This document shows, in pieces, positions 20,302 to 29,742 of a stretch of DNA of 64,000 bases. The translations under genes and the position numbers were made by a program. The DNA comes from Alteromonadales bacterium alter-6D02 (GTDB lineage Bacteria; Pseudomonadota; Gammaproteobacteria; Enterobacterales; Psychrobiaceae). Each line of letters starts with the position of its first letter. Position 1 is the stretch's first letter. The notes beneath the pieces were generated by a model, which was not told the DNA's origin, searched no databases, and worked only from the letters and a program-made list of their open reading frames with translations. The DNA lies in NCBI GenBank assembly GCA_002835545.1, contig PIZK01000031.1, forward strand, positions 1 to 64,000, given 5' to 3'.

Positions 20302-20341
20302 AAGTAGTAACTTAAGTAAGGTATCACTTAAGTTACTACTT
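20302..20341. terminator. 16-bp perfect inverted repeat after uvrA
   Basis: AAGTAGTAACTTAAGT pairs exactly with its complement across an 8-nt loop. The stem is AT-rich and no T-run follows. Each arm contains the palindrome ACTTAAGT. It lies between uvrA and the cysteine desulfurase, 46 bp before the latter's ATG, so it may be a terminator, an attenuator or an operator. Confidence 0.6.
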
Positions 20342-20387
20342 AAACTAATCTTTAGAACAACATTTGAAGACTCTAGACGAGGACATT

Positions 20388-21593
20388 ATGACCTTTGACG
20401 CTCACCAGTTTCGCCAGCAATTTCCATTGATTTGCGACAGTGACCAAATTTATTTGGATAGCGCTGCTACCGCGCAAAAGCCACAGTGTGTTATCGACTG
20501 TATCAATAAGTTCTATAGTGAGAGTAATGCCAATGTTCATCGCGCAGCACACCAGCTCAGCGCTAAAGCAACAGCGCAATATGAGTTAGCACGTTCAAAT
20601 GTCGCCAAATTTATTCATGCGCATAACAGCAAAGAAGTCATCTTCACCAAAGGCACAACAGAGTCAATTAACCTCATTGCCCAAAGTTATGCCCGACCAA
20701 ATCTCGCCGCTATTCATAATATTGTCGTAGCAGTATCAGAGCACCACGCCAATATTGTGCCATGGCAAATGGTTTGTCAGCAAACTGGCGCGGAGTTACG
20801 GGTTATTCACTTAAATGATAATTACGAGCTCGACTTAAACCATGCTTTATCATTGATTGACCAAGATACAAAAATCGTCGCTATCGCACACGCTTCCAAT
20901 GTCACGGGTGTCATTAACCCAATCGAAGAATTAATTAGCTTGGCTAAAAATGTTAATGCCGTGACAGTCATCGATGGCGCCCAAGCTATCGCGCACCTGC
21001 CCGTTGATGTGCAACAACTTGATTGTGATTTTTACGTTTTCTCGGCACATAAAATGTTTGGCCCAACCGGTGTTGGAATTCTATATGGCAAAGAAGCACT
21101 ATTAGAGGCAATGCCGCCATGGCAAGGCGGTGGTGAAATGATTAAAAAGGTGAGCTTTAGCGGTACAACGTATAATCAACTCCCCTTTAAGTTTGAGGCT
21201 GGCACGCCTAATATCAGTGGCGTTTTAGGCCTAAGTCAAGCTATCAACTTTATTCAGCAATTTGAACACAAGCAAGTTTTTGATTATGAACAACAGTTGC
21301 TAAACTATGCAACAGAACGGCTTAAGCAACTTGAAGAAGTCAATATTATTGGTGATGTGAACCATAAGCTTCCCGTTCTTAGCTTTGTGGTTGATGAAGA
21401 GCATTCATCAGACGTTGCCACCTTACTGGATCAACAGAATATTGCAGTGCGAGCAGGACACCATTGTGCAATGCCCCTAATGGAGTACATCGAGCACTCC
21501 GGGACAATTCGCGCGTCTTTTGCACCATATAATACCTTTGATGAAGTTGAAGAATTTACTAAAGCGGTCGAGAAAACCTTAAGCTTTTTTTAA
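20388..21593 (+). CDS. Group II cysteine desulfurase (SufS/CsdA-type)
   Basis: A PLP enzyme that takes sulfur from cysteine (or selenium from selenocysteine) for iron-sulfur clusters and other sulfur transfer. 401 residues from the ATG preceded by GAGGA. The PLP lysine lies in FSAHKMFGPTGVG and the active cysteine in RAGHHCAMPLM, the group II pattern. No suf or csdE gene is adjacent, so it stands alone. SufS and CsdA cannot be separated with certainty; its 401-residue length equals that of E. coli CsdA, while the RAGHHCAMPLM motif is SufS-like. Confidence 0.93.
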   Translation: MTFDAHQFRQQFPLICDSDQIYLDSAATAQKPQCVIDCINKFYSESNANVHRAAHQLSAKATAQYELARSNVAKFIHAHNSKEVIFTKGTTESINLIAQSYARPNLAAIHNIVVAVSEHHANIVPWQMVCQQTGAELRVIHLNDNYELDLNHALSLIDQDTKIVAIAHASNVTGVINPIEELISLAKNVNAVTVIDGAQAIAHLPVDVQQLDCDFYVFSAHKMFGPTGVGILYGKEALLEAMPPWQGGGEMIKKVSFSGTTYNQLPFKFEAGTPNISGVLGLSQAINFIQQFEHKQVFDYEQQLLNYATERLKQLEEVNIIGDVNHKLPVLSFVVDEEHSSDVATLLDQQNIAVRAGHHCAMPLMEYIEHSGTIRASFAPYNTFDEVEEFTKAVEKTLSFF

Positions 21594-21664
21594 CCACTGA
21601 TACAACCGTTAGCTAACACTCTATTGAGTTCAGCAACAGTTAATCAGCTTGCGATAAACTAAAG

Positions 21665-21753
21665 CCTCATTCGTTATCACGATAAGTTGAATTTATCGCT
21701 TATGTTATGATGAGGAAGTTATAACCTCATTTGGTTTATGGATAAGCTGAATT
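21665..21753 (+). promoter_or_regulatory. 60-bp-spaced direct repeats upstream of the PepSY/PhoP-like operon
   Basis: CCTCATT, about 13 variable bases, then GATAAG-T/C-TGAATT occurs at 21665 and again exactly 60 bp later. The second copy ends 35 bp before the PepSY gene. The spacing is close to an integral number of helical turns, which fits a pair of regulator sites, perhaps autoregulation by the downstream PhoP-like protein. No classical PhoP box is seen. Confidence 0.4.
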
Positions 21754-21788
21754 ACGTTCTAGTAGACATCCAATAACTCGGGAATAAA

Positions 21789-22040
21789 ATGATAACTAGC
21801 ATATTAAAGCGACTCAGTTTAATCGCTCTCATTACCTTCTCTGCGAATACCATTGCAGCGGATAGTAATGAGCAAAAAGCATCGAAGTTAGCGTTAACTA
21901 AATATAAAGCAACTAAACTGCTTAAAGTCGAGCGAGTGAAAGAACAACAGTTTAAGGTCAAATTACTTCTAGCCAATGGGCGTTTAAAAACCGTCTTCGT
22001 CAACACAAAAAGTGGCAAAGTAAGCGAAAGAAAAAAGTGA
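21789..22040 (+). CDS. Small periplasmic PepSY-like protein
   Basis: 83 residues with a signal peptide (about 1-23, ending TIAA). The mature part is Lys-rich and shows the PepSY-type pattern of strand, helix and a terminal hairpin (KVKLLLANGRLKTVFVNTKSGKV). It is 57 bp upstream of a PhoP-like regulator and kinase. Such PepSY proteins often precede two-component pairs in this group and may modulate the sensor in the periplasm; that role is inference. Confidence 0.82.
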   Translation: MITSILKRLSLIALITFSANTIAADSNEQKASKLALTKYKATKLLKVERVKEQQFKVKLLLANGRLKTVFVNTKSGKVSERKK

Positions 22041-22097
22041 CCAAACAATAAAAACAACAAGTAATGTTAGATTAATGACATTGATGAAAGGAAAACT

Positions 22098-22781
22098 ATG
22101 CGTATTTTAATTGTCGAAGATGAACCTCTATTACTCGAACAACTAAATTCAAGTCTCACCAAACAAGGTTACGCCGTTGACTGTGCTGCAGACGGTGAAG
22201 AAGGCTTATTTCAAGGAACCGAATACCCTTACGATTTAGCAATCATTGATTTAGGCTTACCGAAAATCGATGGTCTTGATGTGATTAAAAAATTGCGTGA
22301 GCAAGGTAAGAATTACCCTATTCTTATTTTAACTGCTCGTGACCAATGGCAAGAGAAAGTCATTGGCCTCGACTCTGGCGCGGATGACTACTTGACCAAA
22401 CCATTTGAAATGGATGAACTGTTAGCCCGTGTTAAAGCATTACTGCGTCGTAGCGTCGGCATGGCAAGCGCCTCCCAACACTTCGGCCCGCTATCTTTAG
22501 ACTTAAATGCACAATCAGTGGCGGTTGATGGCACTGAGATTGAGCTAACAGCTTATGAGTATAAGGTTATTGAATACCTATTGACTCACCCACATCAAGT
22601 AATCTCAAAAACAGTACTCACCGAGCATATTTACGATCAAGATTACGATCGTGATTCAAACGTTATTGAAGTGTTCGTGCGTCGCCTGCGCAAAAAACTT
22701 GACCCTAACGGTACCATTGAACCGATTGAAACATTGCGTGGCCGAGGTTATCGAATCAACCCAGCAATTGCTAACGGTTAA
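22098..22781 (+). CDS. PhoP-like OmpR-family response regulator
   Basis: 227 residues. The receiver domain carries the phospho-acceptor Asp51 (IIDLGLP), the acidic pocket EDE and Lys in TKPF. The C-terminal winged helix ends RGRGYRIN. Sequence resembles PhoP (LTARDQWQEKVIGLDSGADDY). The sensor gene starts 3 nt after its stop codon. Likely signals are divalent cations or cationic peptides by analogy to PhoPQ, but sensing specificity is not readable. Confidence 0.92.
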   Translation: MRILIVEDEPLLLEQLNSSLTKQGYAVDCAADGEEGLFQGTEYPYDLAIIDLGLPKIDGLDVIKKLREQGKNYPILILTARDQWQEKVIGLDSGADDYLTKPFEMDELLARVKALLRRSVGMASASQHFGPLSLDLNAQSVAVDGTEIELTAYEYKVIEYLLTHPHQVISKTVLTEHIYDQDYDRDSNVIEVFVRRLRKKLDPNGTIEPIETLRGRGYRINPAIANG

Positions 22782-22784
22782 TCA

Positions 22785-24128
22785 GTGAAGAACTATTCAC
22801 TTCGTACACGAATACTGCTTATGGCCAGCTTCTTTATGCTGGTCTTTTTTAGTATTACCGCCGCAGTTCTCGATTCAGCATTCACTAACGCGACCAAGAG
22901 TGCAGAAAAAGAAAAGCTCCAACTGTATATCCTGAGTTTAATCTCCAGCGCCGAACAACAAGGGCGTGACTTAATCATTCCAGCTTATCAACAAGAGTCG
23001 CGCTTTAATGAAGCAAGTTCCGGGCTTTATGGTTATGTGCTAGATCGCGCAGGCCGCGAGTTATGGCGATCACGCTCCGCCTTAACGGTCTCCCCTGTTA
23101 CAGCAAGGCCACAGCGCCCAGGCAAGAGCAGTTTTGGCATCGATAATACGCACGTTGGCGTAGAATATTTTGTTGCAACCTATGGCACCATTGAAGAAAG
23201 CCACGGTAAAGACTATCAATATACCTTTGTCGTGATGCAGGACAATATCGCCTTTCAGCGTGCTCTCACCAGCTATCGCTCCGATCTGTGGATGTGGCTC
23301 GCTATTGTGGCGCTCCTACTGCTAACAACTCAGCACTTCTTATTAAGCCGTGGTTTACGTCCGCTGTATAATTTAGCCCATGAGCTTAAAGACATAGAAG
23401 ATGGTCACATTGAAGCATTAAGTGATGATTACCCCAAAGAGCTAAGCCGTTTAACGGGCAACCTGAATCGCTTGGTTGACAGTGAACGCAAGCAACGTAC
23501 TCGCTACCATCAACGCTTGGGCGATCTCGCTCATTCGTTAAAGACACCTCTTGCGGTGCTCACGAACGCCGCTGACGAATCGACAGTCGAGCTGCATCAA
23601 TTAGTGAAAGAACAAAGCCAACGCATGGATCAAATTGTTCGTTATCAATTGCAACGTGCAGTGGTTAGCCAACAGGTTACAGGTATCACTCGGGTTAATA
23701 TCTTAGAGCACGCCACTCAAGTCAAAAATGCATTGGACAAAGTCTATAAAGATAAGGCCGTATTATGTCAGTTGCATATTCCAAGTGAGAGTTTCTTTCA
23801 TGGCGATCAAGGCGACTTACTTGAGATGCTCGGTAACCTCATGGACAACGCCTATAAATATGGCGCAGGAGAAGTCAAAGTCTCAGTAGCAGAGGATTCA
23901 AAGCAACTTCAGTTCATCATTGAAGATAACGGTCCCGGTATTGAAGAGCAAGCGCGGGAAAAAATCACCCAACGCGGCGCAAGACTTGACACCCAAGAGC
24001 AAGGGCAAGGCATTGGTATGGCCGTTGTCGTTGATATTATTAATAGCTACAACGGCAGCTTTACAATTAATGACTCTGAGTTGCTAGGCGCTAAATTTAG
24101 CCTAAGCTTTACCAAGCAACATTACTGA
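22785..24128 (+). CDS. PhoQ-like sensor histidine kinase
   Basis: 447 residues from a GTG start. Membrane helices lie near 10-30 and 172-190 with a periplasmic sensor between them, followed by a HAMP-like linker. The phospho-acceptor is His250 in LAHSLKTPLAVL, which copies the PhoQ motif. The ATPase boxes are NLMDNAYKYG, DNGPGI and GQGIGMAV. Three bases separate it from the regulator, so the PepSY, regulator and kinase genes form one operon. Confidence 0.92.
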   Translation: MKNYSLRTRILLMASFFMLVFFSITAAVLDSAFTNATKSAEKEKLQLYILSLISSAEQQGRDLIIPAYQQESRFNEASSGLYGYVLDRAGRELWRSRSALTVSPVTARPQRPGKSSFGIDNTHVGVEYFVATYGTIEESHGKDYQYTFVVMQDNIAFQRALTSYRSDLWMWLAIVALLLLTTQHFLLSRGLRPLYNLAHELKDIEDGHIEALSDDYPKELSRLTGNLNRLVDSERKQRTRYHQRLGDLAHSLKTPLAVLTNAADESTVELHQLVKEQSQRMDQIVRYQLQRAVVSQQVTGITRVNILEHATQVKNALDKVYKDKAVLCQLHIPSESFFHGDQGDLLEMLGNLMDNAYKYGAGEVKVSVAEDSKQLQFIIEDNGPGIEEQAREKITQRGARLDTQEQGQGIGMAVVVDIINSYNGSFTINDSELLGAKFSLSFTKQHY

Positions 24129-24370
24129 GATCGCCATTAAAAGTGATTAGGATCAGGGTTTATTTCGCTCACTTGATTATGCTTGATAACAACTAGTAGC
24201 CATAAGTCTTAGGTGATAAGACCAGTAATTGGCTGCCAAATGTCGCGATTTGTATATAATGTGTCGTGATAAAGTTATCTTAACGATTTGCCTATCAAAT
24301 GAAACACAGCTAGACTGGTTTTTAAATAAAAATAGCAAGATTAAAGATATACTCAGGGGATGTCTTCAAG

Positions 24371-24814
24371 ATGAGCGAAAATAACCACATCTTATTGGTA
24401 AATGGTCCAAACTTAAATATGTTAGGCCGCCGCGAGCCTGGTCATTACGGTCAACAAACTCTACCAGAGATTGTTGATACATTAACCCAGCAAGCTCAAG
24501 CAATGGATATTAGCTTAAGTCATATTCAGTCAAATGCTGAATTTGAGCTCATTAATGCAATTCACCAAACCGATGCGGATTTTATTATTATTAATCCTGC
24601 CGCCTTTACACATACCAGTGTAGCGCTGCGTGATGCCATTTTGTCTGTCAACATTCCTTTTATAGAAATTCATTTATCTAACGTTCATAAACGCGAACCA
24701 TTTCGTCACCATTCCTACTTCTCAGATGTAGCAATTGGGGTGATTTGTGGCTTAGGCCCAGCGGGTTATGAATACGCTTTACAAGCGGCAGCGTCGCATT
24801 TGGCGCAGTCCTAA
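24371..24814 (+). CDS. aroQ: Type II 3-dehydroquinate dehydratase
   Basis: Third step of the shikimate pathway (3-dehydroquinate to 3-dehydroshikimate), usually a dodecamer. 147 residues. The active-site segments are [20 protein letters not shown] (with the essential Arg/Tyr lid), [29 protein letters not shown] and HRSY-like HHSYFS. It is the first gene of the aroQ-accB-accC cluster common in gammaproteobacteria; the gap to accB is 20 nt. Confidence 0.96.
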   Translation: MSENNHILLVNGPNLNMLGRREPGHYGQQTLPEIVDTLTQQAQAMDISLSHIQSNAEFELINAIHQTDADFIIINPAAFTHTSVALRDAILSVNIPFIEIHLSNVHKREPFRHHSYFSDVAIGVICGLGPAGYEYALQAAASHLAQS

Positions 24815-24834
24815 ACTTTTGAGAAGAGAACACC

Positions 24835-25284
24835 ATGGATATTCGTAAAATAAAAAAATTAATTGAGCTGGTAGAAGAATCAGGTATTTCTGAGTTAGAA
24901 ATCGCTGAAGGTGAAGAGTCAGTACGCATCAGTCGTACGACAGCAGCAGTTGCAGCACCAGCTCCAGTAGCGGTAGCAGCAGCCCCAGTTGCAGCAGCTC
25001 CTGCTCCAGTAGCAGCTCCAGCAGTTGAAGCAGCACCAGCTCAAGTTAGCGGCCATCAAGTAAAATCTCCAATGGTTGGTACGTTCTACCGTGCAGCTTC
25101 TCCAGAAGCAAAGCCATTTGTTGAAGTTGGTAGCAAAGTAAACGTTGGCGATACACTATGTATCGTTGAAGCGATGAAAATGATGAACCAAATCGAAGCG
25201 GATAAAGCCGGTACTGTTGTTGCTATTGAAGTAGACGACACTGCAGCGGTTGAGTTTGACCAGGTTCTAGTAATCATCGAATAA
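24835..25284 (+). CDS. accB: Biotin carboxyl carrier protein of acetyl-CoA carboxylase
   Basis: Carries the biotin that shuttles carboxyl between AccC and AccAD in the first step of fatty acid synthesis. 149 residues. An N-terminal helical region is followed by an Ala-Pro-Val linker (about 36-70) and the biotinyl domain with the modified Lys115 in EAMKMM. It precedes accC by 12 nt. Confidence 0.97.
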   Translation: MDIRKIKKLIELVEESGISELEIAEGEESVRISRTTAAVAAPAPVAVAAAPVAAAPAPVAAPAVEAAPAQVSGHQVKSPMVGTFYRAASPEAKPFVEVGSKVNVGDTLCIVEAMKMMNQIEADKAGTVVAIEVDDTAAVEFDQVLVIIE

Positions 25285-25296
25285 GGCTGACTGATT

Positions 25297-26637
25297 ATGT
25301 TAGATAAAGTAGTTATCGCCAACCGTGGTGAAATAGCTTTACGTATTCTTCGTGCTTGTAAAGAAATGGGCATTAAGACCGTAGCAGTTCACTCAACGGC
25401 TGACCGCGACTTAAAACACGTACTGCTAGCTGATGAAACATTATGTATCGGCCCAGCACCAGCAACGCAAAGTTACCTAAATATTCCAGCAATCATTAGT
25501 GCTGCTGAAATTACTGGCGCTGTTGCTATTCACCCAGGTTATGGCTTCTTAGCTGAAAATGCTGATTTTGCCGAGCAAATCGAACAATCTGGTTTCATTT
25601 TCATTGGCCCTAAAGCCGATACGATTCGCCTTATGGGTGATAAAGTGTCTGCAATTGATGCGATGCGTAAAGCTGGCGTACCAACGGTACCTGGTTCAGA
25701 CGGCGTGTTAGGCGATGATGATGAAGTGAACAAGAAGATTGCTAAGCGTATTGGTTACCCTGTTATCGTTAAAGCTTCTGGCGGCGGCGGTGGTCGTGGT
25801 ATGCGCGTAGTTCGCTCTGAAGAAGAGTTAATTGAAACAATTTCACTTACGCAAGCAGAAGCGATTGCCTGTTTCAATAATGGCCAACTGTACATGGAGA
25901 AGTTCCTAGAGAACCCTCGTCATATCGAGATCCAAGTATTAGCCGATGGTCAAGGTCAAGCGATTCACCTAGGTGAACGTGACTGTTCAATGCAACGTCG
26001 TCATCAAAAAGTTGTTGAAGAAGCGCCAGCACCGGGTATCACAGAAGAAACTCGCCGTTTCATCGGTGAGCGTTGTGCGAAAGCCTGTATCGATATTGGC
26101 TACCGCGGTGCAGGTACCTTTGAGTTCTTATATGAAAACGGTGAGTTCTACTTCATTGAAATGAACACGCGTATTCAGGTAGAGCATTGTGTTACAGAAA
26201 TGGTAACTGGCGTTGATTTAATCAAAGAGCAACTACGTGTTGCTGCTGGCCAACCATTATCTATTACTCAAGACGAAGTACAAATTCGCGGCCATGCTAT
26301 TGAATGTCGTATTAATGCAGAAGATCCAGTGACTTTCATCCCTTCACCGGGTGAAATCAAACGTTTCCACGCACCAGGCGGTTTAGGTATTCGTTGGGAT
26401 TCACACATCTACGCAGGCTACAAAGTGCCACCACACTATGATTCAATGGTTGGCAAGCTAATTACTTACGGTGAAAACCGTGGTATCGCCATTGCACGTA
26501 TGCGTAACGCATTAAGCGAATTCATTGTAGAAGGGATTAAAACCAATACCCCACTACAACAACGCATTATGGATGACGAAAACTTCCAAAACGGTGGTGC
26601 AAACATCCACTACCTAGAGAAAAAACTAGGCCTATAA
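25297..26637 (+). CDS. accC: Biotin carboxylase of acetyl-CoA carboxylase
   Basis: ATP-dependent carboxylation of AccB biotin with bicarbonate. 446 residues, standard length. The ATP-grasp glycine loop SGGGGGRGM, the catalytic segments [10 protein letters not shown] and [12 protein letters not shown], and the N-terminal [12 protein letters not shown] are all intact. It is the last gene of the aroQ-accBC cluster and is followed by an intrinsic terminator. Confidence 0.98.
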   Translation: MLDKVVIANRGEIALRILRACKEMGIKTVAVHSTADRDLKHVLLADETLCIGPAPATQSYLNIPAIISAAEITGAVAIHPGYGFLAENADFAEQIEQSGFIFIGPKADTIRLMGDKVSAIDAMRKAGVPTVPGSDGVLGDDDEVNKKIAKRIGYPVIVKASGGGGGRGMRVVRSEEELIETISLTQAEAIACFNNGQLYMEKFLENPRHIEIQVLADGQGQAIHLGERDCSMQRRHQKVVEEAPAPGITEETRRFIGERCAKACIDIGYRGAGTFEFLYENGEFYFIEMNTRIQVEHCVTEMVTGVDLIKEQLRVAAGQPLSITQDEVQIRGHAIECRINAEDPVTFIPSPGEIKRFHAPGGLGIRWDSHIYAGYKVPPHYDSMVGKLITYGENRGIAIARMRNALSEFIVEGIKTNTPLQQRIMDDENFQNGGANIHYLEKKLGL

Positions 26638-26664
26638 TTAAGCCGGTTTTTCTTGAATCAAAAG

Positions 26665-26688
26665 ACCAGCCGTTTGGCTGGTTTTTTT
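26665..26688 (+). terminator. Intrinsic terminator after accC
   Basis: ACCAGCC pairs with GGCTGGT across GTTT and is followed by a T-run of seven bases, 28 bp past the accC stop codon. Confidence 0.92.
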
Positions 26689-26696
26689 ATGCCCTA

Positions 26697-26935
26697 TCGT
26701 CGTTCCGGCAGCCTCTTAACCAGAATTTCTCTTTTAACTGCAACATAAGATCCTGAATAAAACAATGTCAGAATGACATTGAGTAGGCATACCCTAAAAA
26801 CGTCGTTCTGGCAGTCTTTTAGCCAGAATCTCTCTTTTAACTGCAACATAAGATCCTGAATAAAACAATGTCAGGGTGACATTAAGTAGACATCCCCTAA
26901 AAACGTCGTTCTGGCAGTCTTTTAGCCAGAATCTA
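26697..26935 (+). repeat. Two-hairpin repeat cluster 2 (diverged, 103-bp period)
   Basis: Three B modules start at about 26698, 26801 and 26904, giving an exact 103-bp period with degraded A modules between them. The second and third B stems read TTCTGGC/GCCAGAA instead of TTCCGGC/GCCGGAA: both arms changed together, preserving the pairing. The cluster fills most of the 391-bp gap before prmA. Confidence 0.82.
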
Positions 26936-27028
26936 GCCCACCCTCCATCAAGCGCCTCAGACAAATGACACCCAACCCCCTTTTATTGCTATAATCCAAC
27001 GCAACTACCGAAATCGAGAACCCCAGCC

Positions 27029-27910
27029 ATGCCTTGGATCCAACTTAAGCTCAACGCAACCAATGAATCAGCCGAACACCTTGGTGATCTACTATCTGAA
27101 AGCGGTGCACTATCAGTGACCTTTTTAGACGCTAAAGACACCCCAGTGTTTGAGCCGCTACCGGGTGAAACTCGTCTATGGGGTGAAACTGATATCGTTG
27201 CACTCTATGAAGGCACCCAAGACATGACAGCGGTGGTTGACTTTCTCAGCGCACAGCCTGAACTTGGTCCTAACTTCACCCATAAAGTTGAAGCATTAGA
27301 GGACAAAGATTGGGTTCGTGAATGGATGGATAACTTCCACCCTATGCAATTTGGTAAACGCTTATGGATTTGCCCAAGCTGGCGTGATGTACCAGATCCA
27401 ACAGCCGTTAATGTGATGCTTGATCCTGGCCTCGCTTTTGGTACAGGCACTCATCCAACAACAGCATTGTGTTTACAATGGTTAGATGGATTAGACCTAG
27501 CGGGTAAAACTGTTGTCGACTTTGGTTGTGGTTCAGGTATTTTAGCCATCGCAGCCCTCAAATTAGGCGCAAAACGCGTCATTGGTATCGACATTGACCC
27601 ACAAGCGATTATCGCTAGTAAAGAGAATGCTAGACGTAACGGTGTTGAAGATAAGATAGAACTTTATTTACCGCAAGATCAACCCGACGGCATTCAAGCC
27701 GATGTATTGGTTGCTAACATCCTAGCAGGACCGTTAGAAGAACTAGCACCATTGATGCAAGGCTTAGTAAAAACCGGTGGCCCACTCTCGCTGTCAGGCT
27801 TATTACCTGAACAAGCAGACCGCCTGCTTGAAGTTTACAGCCAATGGTTTGACATGGAGCCTGCAACAGAACAAGACGAATGGATTCGCCTTAACGGACT
27901 TAAAAGATAA
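27029..27910 (+). CDS. prmA: Ribosomal protein L11 methyltransferase
   Basis: Trimethylates lysines and the N-terminus of ribosomal protein L11 with SAM. 293 residues. The N-terminal substrate domain ([10 protein letters not shown]...) is followed by the methyltransferase domain: [33 protein letters not shown] and ANILAGPL. Position just before dusB-fis is the usual one in gammaproteobacteria. Confidence 0.97.
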   Translation: MPWIQLKLNATNESAEHLGDLLSESGALSVTFLDAKDTPVFEPLPGETRLWGETDIVALYEGTQDMTAVVDFLSAQPELGPNFTHKVEALEDKDWVREWMDNFHPMQFGKRLWICPSWRDVPDPTAVNVMLDPGLAFGTGTHPTTALCLQWLDGLDLAGKTVVDFGCGSGILAIAALKLGAKRVIGIDIDPQAIIASKENARRNGVEDKIELYLPQDQPDGIQADVLVANILAGPLEELAPLMQGLVKTGGPLSLSGLLPEQADRLLEVYSQWFDMEPATEQDEWIRLNGLKR

Positions 27911-28144
27911 GTAGCTCACTTTTGCAGCAAATCATTACTGATTTGCTGCATTTTGTTAACATCATTAACGCTCTAAGCCTATATTCCCACTTGCTTTACA
28001 CCTTTTTTTATTAACAACACCGCCCAACGTCACATTTTTGACCAGTCAAGAAAAATAATTGCTTTTCGTTTAAATATTGAGCTTTTCAATTTAAGAAAAA
28101 ATGCGTACTATACGCACCCCTGACGAAGTAGAGGTAGTTATCGT

Positions 28145-29107
28145 ATGAAGATTGGAGATTACCAATTAGCCAATCCACTCATTTTAGCCCCAATGGCCGG
28201 TATTACCGATAAACCATTTCGCGAACTATGCTTTAAGCTTGGTGCCGGAATGACTGTTTCTGAAATGTGTTCATCGAACCCAAAAGTATGGCAAAGCAGC
28301 AAATCAACGCATCGCATGACCCATACCGAGGAAGCGGGTATTAGCAGCGTGCAAATTGCAGGCAGCGATCCACAAGAAATGGCATTAGCCGCTCAATTCA
28401 ACGTTGAGCAAGGCGCACAGATAATCGATATTAATATGGGTTGTCCAGCCAAGAAGGTGAACAAAAAGTTAGCGGGTTCAGCATTACTACAGCACCCAGA
28501 TTTGGTTAAGCAAATCTTAGACAGCGTTGTCAGTGCAGTTGATGTTCCGGTAACACTTAAGATTCGTACAGGCTGGGATACTGACAACCGAAATGGTGTT
28601 GATATCGCAAAGCTCGCACAAGATGCAGGCATTGCTTCCTTAGCCGTACACGGCAGAACACGTGCATGTTTGTACAAGGGTTTTGCTGAATATGACACTA
28701 TTAGAGCCATCAAACAGGCAATTTCGATTCCTGTGGTAGCCAATGGTGACATTACTAGCCCGGAAAAGGCCAGTGAAGTTTTAGACTACACCGGTGCCGA
28801 CGCTATTATGATTGGCCGTGGAGCCCAAGGTAACCCTTGGATCTTCCGTGAAATCAATCATTACCTAACGACAGGACAAAAGCTAGCGCCAGTGCCACAC
28901 ACTGAGGTTCGCGATACATTACTTAACCATGTGCATGCCCTCCACCAGTTTTATGGTGACTTTTTAGGGGTGCGTATTGCACGCAAACACATTGGTTGGT
29001 ATCTCAAGGAACAGCGTAATGAATTACGCCAAGAGTTGTTTAAGATAGAAACAGCCGAGGAACAGCTGGCTGTATTGGAACGCATTTTTACCGATAAAAT
29101 TAATTAA
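28145..29107 (+). CDS. dusB: tRNA-dihydrouridine synthase B
   Basis: An FMN enzyme that reduces specific uridines in the tRNA D-loop. 320 residues with a TIM barrel. FMN-binding start [16 protein letters not shown], catalytic Cys in [16 protein letters not shown], and [14 protein letters not shown] are present. It is cotranscribed with fis (16-nt gap), the classical dusB-fis operon. A GC-rich tract (ACGCACCCC) follows a TACTAT at 28106-28111, reminiscent of a growth-rate-controlled promoter, but the -35 is unclear. Confidence 0.97.
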   Translation: MKIGDYQLANPLILAPMAGITDKPFRELCFKLGAGMTVSEMCSSNPKVWQSSKSTHRMTHTEEAGISSVQIAGSDPQEMALAAQFNVEQGAQIIDINMGCPAKKVNKKLAGSALLQHPDLVKQILDSVVSAVDVPVTLKIRTGWDTDNRNGVDIAKLAQDAGIASLAVHGRTRACLYKGFAEYDTIRAIKQAISIPVVANGDITSPEKASEVLDYTGADAIMIGRGAQGNPWIFREINHYLTTGQKLAPVPHTEVRDTLLNHVHALHQFYGDFLGVRIARKHIGWYLKEQRNELRQELFKIETAEEQLAVLERIFTDKIN

Positions 29108-29123
29108 GAAGAGCAAATTTCAC

Positions 29124-29435
29124 ATGTTTGATCAACACACTACAAGTACTACAACTGAAAACCAACTAACTGTTGACCCTATCCAATTAGCCAACGGTAC
29201 AGTTAAGCCACAATTACTACGTGACTCAGTAAAACGTGCTGTAAGCAACTTTTTTGCTCAACTAGATGGCGAAGAGCCAACTGAAGTATACGAAATGGTT
29301 TTATGTGAAATGGAACGTCCACTATTAGACCTGACTATGCAGTTTACTCGCGGTAACCAAACACGCGCAGCAAACCTATTAGGCATCAACCGCGGTACAT
29401 TACGTAAGAAATTAAAAAAATACGGCATGAACTAA
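29124..29435 (+). CDS. fis: Nucleoid-associated protein Fis
   Basis: A DNA-bending factor that activates rRNA promoters and shapes the nucleoid in rapid growth. 103 residues against 98 in E. coli. The C-terminal half, including the helix-turn-helix [17 protein letters not shown], is nearly identical to E. coli Fis; the N-terminus carries a Thr-rich extension. Confidence 0.98.
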   Translation: MFDQHTTSTTTENQLTVDPIQLANGTVKPQLLRDSVKRAVSNFFAQLDGEEPTEVYEMVLCEMERPLLDLTMQFTRGNQTRAANLLGINRGTLRKKLKKYGMN

Positions 29436-29471
29436 GACTAGACCTTTCTAGTAGTAGTTAACCTATTTGCT

Positions 29472-29505
29472 AAAAGCCCAATCAATGAACGTTGATTGGG
29501 CTTTT
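29472..29505. terminator. Bidirectional terminator after fis
   Basis: A 14-bp perfect stem (AAAAGCCCAATCAA with its complement) and a 6-nt loop, with T-runs on both strands. It serves fis and the small opposing membrane-protein gene. Confidence 0.92.
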
Positions 29506-29657
29506 TATTTCTTCTTTTTTCGAGGTTTTGTAACAGCTTTATCCTTTTTAAAGCCCCAATACATTAAACCTATAAATCCCCCAAAAACAAATAGAAAACC
29601 TAACAACGACACGAGTTTATTATTAAGTATTGATTGCATAAAAAATAAAGCCAGCAT
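29505..29657 (-). CDS. Small two-helix membrane protein, possibly 5'-truncated
   Basis: A minus-strand frame encodes hydrophobic helices and a very basic tail ending KPRKKKK. From the internal ATG it is 50 residues. The open frame extends 14 residues further upstream (SERGILLWLICLGG), completing the first membrane helix. That extension begins directly after a TAA preceded by ATG-AAG-AAT (29703-29711). So either a nonsense codon has truncated a gene that started MKN, or translation begins at an unconventional codon. It ends inside the terminator it shares with fis. Family not recognised. Confidence 0.55.
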   Translation of the reverse strand: MLALFFMQSILNNKLVSLLGFLFVFGGFIGLMYWGFKKDKAVTKPRKKKK

Positions 29658-29742
29658 GCCACCAAGACAAATTAACCAAAGGAGAATGCCCCGCTCACTT
29701 TAATTCTTCATAATTTAATTTGCGCCTTTCTCTTATTTATTG

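Noticed and set aside
25539-26164. Open frames overlapping accC on both strands
   Set aside because: The accC reading is full-length and family-perfect; the others are out-of-frame shadows.
29467-29703. A 78-residue plus-strand frame after fis
   Set aside because: It starts within the fis terminator, has Phe-run and Lys/Pro low-complexity content, and is antisense to a better membrane-protein frame.
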